From CAZNRY01 sp964575675 (GTDB lineage Bacteria > Eisenbacteria > RBG-16-71-46 > CAIMUX01 > VGJL01): 48,782 nucleotides of DNA. Where the stretch lies: the NCBI GenBank assembly GCA_964575675.1, contig CAZNRY010000004.1, positions 1-48,782 on the forward strand, in the 5' to 3' direction. Below are positions 42,898 through 48,782 of this stretch, one piece after another. Under the pieces are notes generated by a model. The model worked only from the letters and a program-made list of their open reading frames with translations, was not told the DNA's origin and searched no databases. Position numbers and translations under genes: made by a program. Each line of letters begins with the position of its first letter. Position 1 is the first letter of the stretch.

Positions 42898-43725
42898 TCA
42901 CGGATTCTGGCAGAGGACATCCTCTTGACGCTCGTTCCAGCAGGCGCGCTGGCCGTGGTTGTAGTCCGGGACCCGCAGGCTCCCGGCCCCGGTCTGCGCG
43001 TTCCAGATGACATCCGAGTCGACGCCCTCGGATGCGTCGTGGAAGAGGACCGAAATCATCACCCCATCGATCCGGTACGTGAGCCGGTCTCCGAATTCCG
43101 GCTTGCCCTGTTCGATGTTCTCGAACGCAAGTACCCGATTGAGCAAGGTCGGGTAGTCCCAGTCGATTCGGGCGCAGGGGACCGGCCGTCCTCCGTCGCT
43201 GTCGTTCAGAATCCAGTATCCCGAGTCGGATACGATGCTCGACTCACCTTCGAACCACAGGAAATCGTCGAGAGGCGGAACTGCGTTCGGAGCGGCGACG
43301 TGCAGCGACCATTCGACGTGGGTCCCTTCGACACGACCCCGGAGGCGGATCGTGAAGGGGACGTTCTCCGGACCCACCCAGGTGTAAGTCCAAAGCCATG
43401 TGTCCTCCTCCTCGAGAACCGGCCGCGTGTGGACGGCCGCTGCGAAGGCGAGGTAGGGCGGGGTCAGGTTCTGCACGACCGCGAGGTTCACGTAGGCGAC
43501 GCGAATGACCGCGTTCAGCCAGTTGAACTTCGTGAGAGCCTCTTCGGTCCCCTGCGCCTGGCCGGGAAGATCCTGCTGCTGGAAGAAGCTCAGGTCGAAC
43601 TTGAGCGTTTCTGCCGGCGGAAGCTCTGGAGCTTCCTTCGTGGGGGCCGATGTTTCCTTGCCGCACCCTGCGAGCATCAAGAAGCAGAGCGCGGGAATCA
43701 GTAGGGCGAGAGGTCTGGCTTTCAT
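42898..43725 (-). CDS. Uncharacterised lipoprotein
   Basis: 275 residues from ATG 43725 (MKARP), with AAGGAG 6 nt upstream; ATG 43731 is less well placed. A signal sequence ends in MLAGC, a good lipobox. The mature part begins with a Pro/Glu/Thr-rich linker, then a domain with many aromatic residues (DTWLWTYTWVG, FTIRLRGRVEGTHVEWSLHV, DDFLWFEGESSI), which suggests a lipocalin-like or beta-sandwich fold. The C-terminus (NHGQRACWNERQEDVLCQNP) has two Cys that could form a disulfide. I do not recognise the family. It converges with the NtrYX unit and shares the strong hairpin. Confidence 0.72.
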   Translation of the reverse strand: MKARPLALLIPALCFLMLAGCGKETSAPTKEAPELPPAETLKFDLSFFQQQDLPGQAQGTEEALTKFNWLNAVIRVAYVNLAVVQNLTPPYLAFAAAVHTRPVLEEEDTWLWTYTWVGPENVPFTIRLRGRVEGTHVEWSLHVAAPNAVPPLDDFLWFEGESSIVSDSGYWILNDSDGGRPVPCARIDWDYPTLLNRVLAFENIEQGKPEFGDRLTYRIDGVMISVLFHDASEGVDSDVIWNAQTGAGSLRVPDYNHGQRACWNERQEDVLCQNP

Positions 43726-43861
43726 GGTCATCTCCTTGTTTTGGTACCGGGCTGGGGAGCGTTTCTCCCGGGCTCTTTCCCACAGGTAAGTCCGGGACAA
43801 CGCGTTCTCACGGGGAGTCATACGCAGGGGGCATGCCAGAAAGCGAAGTGGCGTCAATACA

Positions 43862-43889
43862 TTGATATAAAATACGTTATGCGATTCAA
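43862..43889 (-). promoter_or_regulatory. Candidate sigma70-type promoter of the lipoprotein gene
   Basis: Leftward strand: TTGAAT (43889-43884), 16-bp spacer, TATCAA (43867-43862), inside the only AT-rich patch of this gap. The start codon lies about 130 bp downstream. The match is partial. Confidence 0.35.
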
Positions 43890-43953
43890 CCCGACTCGCC
43901 CGATTCACGGGATGCGTCGCGAACGCTCACGGGTGTGGCTGTTCCTCACTCTC

Positions 43954-44012
43954 CCTTCTACAAACCTCATCCCACGGCCGAGTCGAGAACGATTCACCTC
44001 GCTGCCGGGTCC
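43954..44012. repeat. Dispersed 59-bp repeat, copy C2
   Basis: Partner of 36842-36900 with two mismatches, same orientation. It lies between two leftward genes. High identity in non-coding DNA suggests recent copying or selection on the sequence. Confidence 0.8.
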
Positions 44013-44084
44013 TGGAGCCCGGGTGGACGCGAGTTCGTAGGAGGATGACCTCTCCACGGCAGCGCCGGCTCAGCGACTTCCATG

Positions 44085-44837
44085 TCACCTGACGAGAACC
44101 GCCTTCCGTTGGTCGCTCCCCTGCCCGGTCCGGATGTCGTAGTAGTAGACTCCGGTCGCCAGCAGTTCGTTTGCATCGTTGCGCCCGTCCCAAACGACCT
44201 CGTGTTCTCCGGCCTCCAGCGTGCCTTCCACCAGCACCCGGACCTTCCGGCCCTGGGAATCATAGATCCGGATCTCGGCCGGCCCGGGAGCGGGCAACGC
44301 ATAACGAATCAAGGTCGAAGGACCGAACGGGTTTGGTTCGTTCTGAGCGAGGATCTGGCTGGCCTCGCTCGGGATTCCCGGCTCCATCGCCGCGGTCGTG
44401 GTCGAGACGACATACCCGGACCATACAAGCGAGTAGCTTCCGACATGACCTGTTGACTCGAAGGTGATGACCTGGCCCGGATCGAAGGCCAGACCCGTTG
44501 TGAGATGCGTCTGGTATGGGACCGACTGAAACGAGGTCGTGCCGTCGTTCGAGTAGCTTCCCCGAATCCGCCAGCGTTCGATGCCATTGCCGTACAGGTT
44601 GCAGGACGCGGTCCCTGGTGTTCCGGGGCCCGGGCCGACAGACCACACGATGTCGGTGAGCACGAAATACGAGCCCCCGGGCACGGTGAAGATCGTGATT
44701 GGCGCCGTCCCGAATTCACGAAGTGATCCGCTGCGCATGTTCGATGGATGGACCTGGGCGCTCACGTCATTCCACGCGAGCACGGTCAGAAGGGTGAGTG
44801 CGGCCGGCAAGAGCTTCATGCTTCTAAGGTTCATCAT
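44085..44837 (-). CDS. Secreted protein with C-terminal FlgD-like domain
   Basis: 250 residues from ATG 44837 behind GGGGGT. A signal peptide ends near residue 27 (VSAQ). The middle 140 residues are beta-rich with no recognised family (YFVLTDIVWSVG, GLAFDPGQVITFESTG). The last 80 residues form a FlgD Ig-like/sorting domain: NEPNPFGPSTLIRYALP, IRIYDSQGRKVRVL, GEHEVVWDGRNDANELLATG and VYYYDIRTG, ending KAVLVR. The same type of C-terminus closes the M14 carboxypeptidase in this window. It is likely exported to the surface. The middle part's ligand is unknown. Confidence 0.78.
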   Translation of the reverse strand: MMNLRSMKLLPAALTLLTVLAWNDVSAQVHPSNMRSGSLREFGTAPITIFTVPGGSYFVLTDIVWSVGPGPGTPGTASCNLYGNGIERWRIRGSYSNDGTTSFQSVPYQTHLTTGLAFDPGQVITFESTGHVGSYSLVWSGYVVSTTTAAMEPGIPSEASQILAQNEPNPFGPSTLIRYALPAPGPAEIRIYDSQGRKVRVLVEGTLEAGEHEVVWDGRNDANELLATGVYYYDIRTGQGSDQRKAVLVR

Positions 44838-45143
44838 GTACCCCCAATGCAATGGAGACTTACATCCAGAACGTGAGAATGCGGCGCCTCGGATGTCATG
44901 GCCCGCGCGGTCGATCGGGAGGCGCTGCACACGTCGAATGCTCAAACGGAACAAAACCAAAGAGCATACTCCGACACGTTGCCTGGGAACAAGGGCGTTC
45001 AGGGCAGGCACGCGGGCCGAGGGCCGAGCACGACCTGCACGTGAACGTCAGGGCGGACCGGGAGCTTGAGAAAGAACGCTATCCTGCTTGCGATCGTGTG
45101 GACGCTGGGGATCGATCTCGATCAGCGGGGAGACGTGCGGCCG
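44838..45143. other. Intergenic region, nothing certain
   Basis: About 306 bp downstream of dnaJ and upstream of the FlgD-domain gene. A rightward frame starting with TTG near 45066 runs on antisense into dnaJ; its codons follow the dnaJ complement and it is not called. No terminator hairpin with a T-run was found. Confidence 0.4.
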
Positions 45144-46223
45144 TCAAACCCCACTTCTCCCCAACTCCTCGAACAGCTCCCGCTGTCTCGGGGTCAGGTT
45201 TCCGGGCACGGTGACCATGACCCGCGCGACATGATCCCCTCCGCGGATGCCCTGGCCCCGCAGCCTGAGCTGCGCGCCCGAGGATGTCCCGGGCGGAATG
45301 GTCAGACTGACCCTCCCGCGAAGGGTCTGCATCGTCGCCTTGCCCCCGAGCGCTGCGGTGGCCATGGGAACCGGGACTTCGGAGTGAATATCGCTTCCCT
45401 CGCGGTGGAAGACCTGATCCTGGCGCACGCGCACGTGGACCAGCAGATCCCCAGGTGGACCGCCCCCTGTCCCGGCTCCTCCGAGCTTTCCCAGGCGGAG
45501 AATCGACCCATCCTCCGTTCCCTCGGGGATGGTGATGTTGAGCGTACGCGTTCGTTCGACGGTCCCCTCGCCGCGGCACTCCATGCATTCCTTGGATGGA
45601 TCCACGCCGGTTCCGTGGCAGGTTGAGCAGGGGCGAGTGACGGTGAAAAACTGCCCCTTGTCCCGGGACTGTGCGGTGACCCGCCCGCTCCCCCGGCAAA
45701 TCGGACACTCCGGGTGGTCCCCTATCGCACCGCGTCCGCCGCAGCGCGAGCAGGGGACCGCGCCGGAGAGCGAAACAGACACCTTTCCTCCGAGGGCCGC
45801 CGCACGAAAGTCGACCTCGAGTTCGACCTCGGCGTCGTACCCAGGGCGGGCCGCGCCGCGCGAACCATGGATCTTCTCCCCGAACTCTCCGCCGAATATT
45901 CCGCCGAAGCGGCGCAGTATCTCGTCGATCGACATCGACTCGACGTTCGACTCGGCATGAGCGCGCCCGCCCGGCCCGAAGGGTCCACGGGGGCCGGCTC
46001 CGGAAGGGGTGCGGCCTGCCACCGCGTCGTCGTGCTCCCTGCGTTTCTCCGGATCGGAGAGAATCTCGTAGGCCCCGGCCAGTTCCTTGAACTTCTCTTC
46101 CGCCTTCTTGTCTCCGGGGTTTCTATCCGGGTGGTGTTTGAGGGCGAGGGTGCGATATGCCTTCTTGATCTCTTCGGGAGTTGCCGAGCTCGAAACGCCG
46201 AGGATCTTGTAGTGGTTCTTCAT
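45144..46223 (-). CDS. dnaJ: Chaperone DnaJ
   Basis: 359 residues from ATG 46223, overlapping the upstream gene by 4 bp. The J domain (1-68) has the HPD triad at 31-33 that triggers DnaK ATP hydrolysis. A Gly-rich linker follows. The zinc region has four CxxCxGxG motifs: CSRCGGRG (from 158), CPICRGSG, CSTCHGTG and CMECRGEG, ending near 215, all complete. The C-terminal substrate-binding domains follow (LNITIPEGTEDGSILRL and GKATMQTLRGRVSLTIPPGT). This is a type I DnaJ, slightly short (usual about 375). No dnaK or grpE lies in the window, so it may be an additional copy coupled to the small Hsp20-like gene. Confidence 0.93.
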   Translation of the reverse strand: MKNHYKILGVSSSATPEEIKKAYRTLALKHHPDRNPGDKKAEEKFKELAGAYEILSDPEKRREHDDAVAGRTPSGAGPRGPFGPGGRAHAESNVESMSIDEILRRFGGIFGGEFGEKIHGSRGAARPGYDAEVELEVDFRAAALGGKVSVSLSGAVPCSRCGGRGAIGDHPECPICRGSGRVTAQSRDKGQFFTVTRPCSTCHGTGVDPSKECMECRGEGTVERTRTLNITIPEGTEDGSILRLGKLGGAGTGGGPPGDLLVHVRVRQDQVFHREGSDIHSEVPVPMATAALGGKATMQTLRGRVSLTIPPGTSSGAQLRLRGQGIRGGDHVARVMVTVPGNLTPRQRELFEELGRSGV

Positions 46224-46576
46224 TGCGCGACCCCGCCGTGGACTCGCCGGATCCGGACTTCCAGCGTCTCCTCGGTGAACCGGATGACCGCGTGCTCGGG
46301 GTCGAACCCGTGCGGCACCGGAAGGATGCCCACGAGAACTGCGGGTTCGGGCCACGTTCTGTTCGCGCGAACGATCAAGACTTCGCTCGTGATCTCCACA
46401 TCGATGTCGGCTTCGACCACGTCATCGAGAGGCACGAACCAGCAGAGGCCGGCTGCCTCGGCCGCCCACCTAGCTATCACCTCCCGCGCGTTCGGCGCCT
46501 CGCGCATGAACGCCACATAGCGGCATCGTAGCCGTGTGATCTCTCTCTCGATCTCCTCGATCATCTCCGGATGCAT
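46220..46576 (-). CDS. Hsp20/alpha-crystallin-like small protein
   Basis: 118 residues from ATG 46576 with AGGAGG 7 nt upstream. A short helical N-terminus (MIEEIEREITRLRCRYVAFMREAP) is followed by a beta-sandwich pattern as in alpha-crystallin domains: LDDVVEADIDVEITSEVLIVRANR, LVGILPVPHGFDPEHAVIRFTEETLEVRI. The usual C-terminal I-x-I tail is not clear. Its stop overlaps the dnaJ start (ATGA), so it is translated together with the J protein and probably holds clients for it. The Hsp20 assignment comes from the pattern and context. Confidence 0.7.
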   Translation of the reverse strand: MHPEMIEEIEREITRLRCRYVAFMREAPNAREVIARWAAEAAGLCWFVPLDDVVEADIDVEITSEVLIVRANRTWPEPAVLVGILPVPHGFDPEHAVIRFTEETLEVRIRRVHGGVAQ

Positions 46577-46857
46577 ACGGATCCTCCTGCGAGCCGTACT
46601 CCATGCCCGACAATGCCGGAAACCCGCACCGGTTGATCGCACGGGCGGTTTCCGGGATTGTGCCCGGACAGGTCAGATTAGGCCGAATGCCCGGTTCTTG
46701 GCTAGGACGCCGATCGTCCGGAAGGTGTCCGCCCCGACGACATTCCTCAAGGGGAAAGGTCGTGGTACGCTCTTCCTGTCTCAAACGAGAAACGCCGTTC
46801 AACCGGACAGAGGCTGCAAATGCGCCGCACGACGCATACCATCGCCCCGAGTGTGGA

Positions 46858-48615
46858 ATGTACCGACGCTTGACAATCCTCCTCGTCCTGCAACTGATCT
46901 TCGGAGCTTCCCGGGAGTGCATTTCCGCGGGACAGACCGGGCCGCCAGCGCGTGCGGAATCGGATTCGGTCGAGGTCGCGCGGAACGAGCAGAAACTTGC
47001 CCTTGAGCGGAGCGATCGGAAGTTCCTCCCCTTCGCAGGGAACCGCATCGGGCGGATCCGGATCAAGACCCTCGCGGTATTCGGCGCGTCGGTCGACGAT
47101 ACCACTCGCGTGACGAAGTCACGACTGCTGAGATTTCTCAACAATCTAAACTTTCAGACTCGCGAGACAACCATTCGCCGGAATCTCCTCTTCCAGGAAG
47201 GGGACGCTATCGATCCTCTCCGGCTTGCCGACAGCGAGCGTATCCTCCGGAACCTGGGATTCATTGGCGACGCTCGGATCGTCGTGGTGCAGAATCGCGG
47301 GAGCGGGGATTCGGCCGATGTACGGGTCATCGTGAAGGAAGCATGGACCCTCAATCTCTCGGGGAGCTTGAAAGAGGGCAACCGCCTGAAGGTCAGCCTG
47401 GCCGAGCAGAACATCCTCGGGCTGGGGCACCAGGTTTCCGTGGCGGCCACGCTGTTTCCCAACACCACCCCGCGGTTGGGATTCGACACGAACTATTCCG
47501 TGCAGAACATCCGGGGCTCATTCATCACCGGAGCGCTGGAGTATGTGAAAATGCCCGGCAAGGAAACCGCCGGTTTCGCGCTCTCCCGCGAGCTCATCTC
47601 CCCCGTCCTCAAGTACGCGGGAGGGTTGGACCTGAGGCGGACCTCAATCGCAGTGGAGGATTCACTTCCTTCCACAGCCGATAACGCTTCCGATCTGATC
47701 GACCTCTGGACGGGAAGGCAGTTTCATTTCGGGCTCAGGCAGAAAGGGATCGATCGCCGCCGCATCCTGTTCGTTTCGGGTCGGATCCGGCATCTCAACT
47801 TTGCCAAGCGACCGCCGGTCACGCCAACCACCTTCTATCAGTATCACGACATGAATCACGTTCTGGGGAGCCTCGCCTTGATCCAGAGCCGGTACTACCG
47901 GACGAGTCTCCTGTACAACTTTGGCAGAACGGAGGATATCCCGTATGGTTTCTTGGCCCGCGTCACGTACGGATTGGCCGATGAGGAGTTTGTCCGGAAT
48001 ACCTATGCCGCCGTCACGCTGGCGGCGGGAGAGCAACTCGACGGACTCGGCTACGGAGTCGGTGAGCTGCGGGTCGGCGGATATCCCGAAGCTGGGAAGA
48101 TCAAGCAGGGAGTGGTCCGACTGCGGACCCTCTATTTTAGCAGTCTACTCCGCACTGGAGGATTCCAGTTCCGCCAGTTCATCAACGCCGAATACGTAAC
48201 CGGGATCCACCGCTCTGCGGACGACAGCATCGATTTCAGCGGCGATCAGGGCATCCGGGGCGTGGCCTACAACAGCAGTGTGACCGGAAGCAAGCGACTC
48301 CAGCTCAACCTCGAGACTGTCGCGTTCACTCCCTGGAGGGCACGAGGAGTCACCCTCGCGCTCTTCACCTTCGCGGACCTGGATATCATCGGCACCGGAC
48401 GTAGGAGCATTCTCGCTCAAGATTACTACTCGGGCCTGGGCCTGGGGGTTCGGTTGCACAAGGATGCCTATGGCATCGGGCCCGTACAACTGCGCTTCGC
48501 CTGGTATCCTAGACTTCCCGTCGAGCACAACGCATACTCTTACACCGCGTTTGGAGAGAAGCGCTTCCAATCGATCGGGTTCCTTGGGGGCAGCCCGGAG
48601 ATCGTTGAATACTGA
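46858..48615 (+). CDS. POTRA/beta-barrel outer-membrane protein (Omp85-like)
   Basis: 585 residues from ATG 46858 with GTGGA directly upstream; longer frames to the left lack a signal peptide. A signal sequence (1-22) is followed by a charged linker. A POTRA-like domain lies near 60-165 (KTLAVFGASVDDTTRVTKSRLLRFLNNLNFQTRE; NLLFQEGDAIDPLRLADSERILRNLGFIGDARI). About 400 residues of amphipathic strands follow (VSVAATLFPNTTPRLGFDTNYSV; SRYYRTSLLYNFGR). The family-typical VRGY motif is not seen; the similar place reads GDQGIRGVAYN. It is probably a distant Omp85/TamA relative. It starts divergently from the Hsp20-like gene, with 281 bp between. Confidence 0.72.
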   Translation: MYRRLTILLVLQLIFGASRECISAGQTGPPARAESDSVEVARNEQKLALERSDRKFLPFAGNRIGRIRIKTLAVFGASVDDTTRVTKSRLLRFLNNLNFQTRETTIRRNLLFQEGDAIDPLRLADSERILRNLGFIGDARIVVVQNRGSGDSADVRVIVKEAWTLNLSGSLKEGNRLKVSLAEQNILGLGHQVSVAATLFPNTTPRLGFDTNYSVQNIRGSFITGALEYVKMPGKETAGFALSRELISPVLKYAGGLDLRRTSIAVEDSLPSTADNASDLIDLWTGRQFHFGLRQKGIDRRRILFVSGRIRHLNFAKRPPVTPTTFYQYHDMNHVLGSLALIQSRYYRTSLLYNFGRTEDIPYGFLARVTYGLADEEFVRNTYAAVTLAAGEQLDGLGYGVGELRVGGYPEAGKIKQGVVRLRTLYFSSLLRTGGFQFRQFINAEYVTGIHRSADDSIDFSGDQGIRGVAYNSSVTGSKRLQLNLETVAFTPWRARGVTLALFTFADLDIIGTGRRSILAQDYYSGLGLGVRLHKDAYGIGPVQLRFAWYPRLPVEHNAYSYTAFGEKRFQSIGFLGGSPEIVEY

Positions 48616-48782
48616 GCCGCCGGCGGGGCGAGAAGGCGGCTCCGACCTTCAGTTCTAGCCGCCGACTCGACGAGCGCCGTTTCCTCATCGCAACGCGTCG
48701 GACCCGAGACTGAAGGGCGCAACCCTGGCCCGCATTTCTCACCAGCATTCTGCTGCAACGGCGCATAGGGCCACACCTGCTG

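Larger units (their letters stand above)
43726..44084. other. Intergenic region with repeat C2 and a probable promoter
   Basis: About 359 bp. The lipoprotein promoter candidate (43862-43889) and repeat C2 (43954-44012) are listed separately. No gene is supported. Confidence 0.45.

Noticed and set aside
45066..45626. Rightward frame starting with a hydrophobic RKNAILLAIVWTLGI stretch
   Set aside because: The start is signal-like, but the rest is antisense to dnaJ and there is no ribosome-binding site or homologous domain.

Overview
The window is a 48.8 kb, GC-rich stretch of a double-membrane bacterium, probably from a metagenome-assembled genome, since one run of exactly 100 N interrupts a gene. 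The gene content points to the FCB side of the tree (Candidatus Eisenbacteria, Gemmatimonadota or a neighbour). Two exported proteins end in FlgD/Por-like C-terminal domains. There are Omp85-type barrels, several lipoproteins, Ser/Thr kinases, NtrY/NtrX and NtrC-type regulators, and a PEP-CTERM protein. This placement is inference; no rRNA or tRNA gene was found.

Layout. 1-2464 holds a Ser/Thr kinase with a polytopic membrane tail, cut by the window edge. 2465-5899 has a transposase relic, an outer-membrane barrel and a TPR protein. 6254-10542 has two tandem fused membrane/spermidine-synthase-like genes whose sequence is a patchwork of near-identical and diverged blocks. 10561-11433 is a membrane-anchored coiled-coil protein.

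11624-18593 is the most coherent system. A leftward operon encodes a membrane-anchored small protein, a cyclic-nucleotide-binding-fold protein, a tetraheme cytochrome c, a Tat-exported ferredoxin and an NrfD/DsrP-like quinone-interacting membrane protein. Divergent from it lies a histidine kinase with two heme-attachment CxxCH motifs in its periplasmic sensor, followed by an NtrC-type sigma54 activator. The gap between them contains a good -24/-12 promoter facing the operon and two matching palindromes about 120 and 140 bp upstream of the predicted start, the expected position for activator binding. The sequence therefore suggests a redox-sensing circuit that controls its own electron-transfer complex.

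18823-27775 carries an M14 carboxypeptidase, a kinase with a TPR tail, a TPP-riboswitch-controlled HMP permease (CytX) and a membrane glycosyltransferase with a TPR tail. 28064-33875 carries two ABC-F ATPases flanking a secreted protein/matrixin-like protease pair, then a PEP-CTERM protein with a clear terminator. 34190-36808 has a glycosyltransferase, a DinB protein and an HsmA-family membrane protein. 37218-42822 is a tightly packed five-gene unit: Omp85-like barrel, DUF4390-like protein, NtrY, NtrX and a small barrel, ended by a strong hairpin. 42898-46576 has a lipoprotein, a FlgD-domain secreted protein and a coupled Hsp20-like/DnaJ pair. 46858-48615 is another POTRA/barrel protein.

Three families of dispersed intergenic repeats are visible, one with a MITE-like structure.
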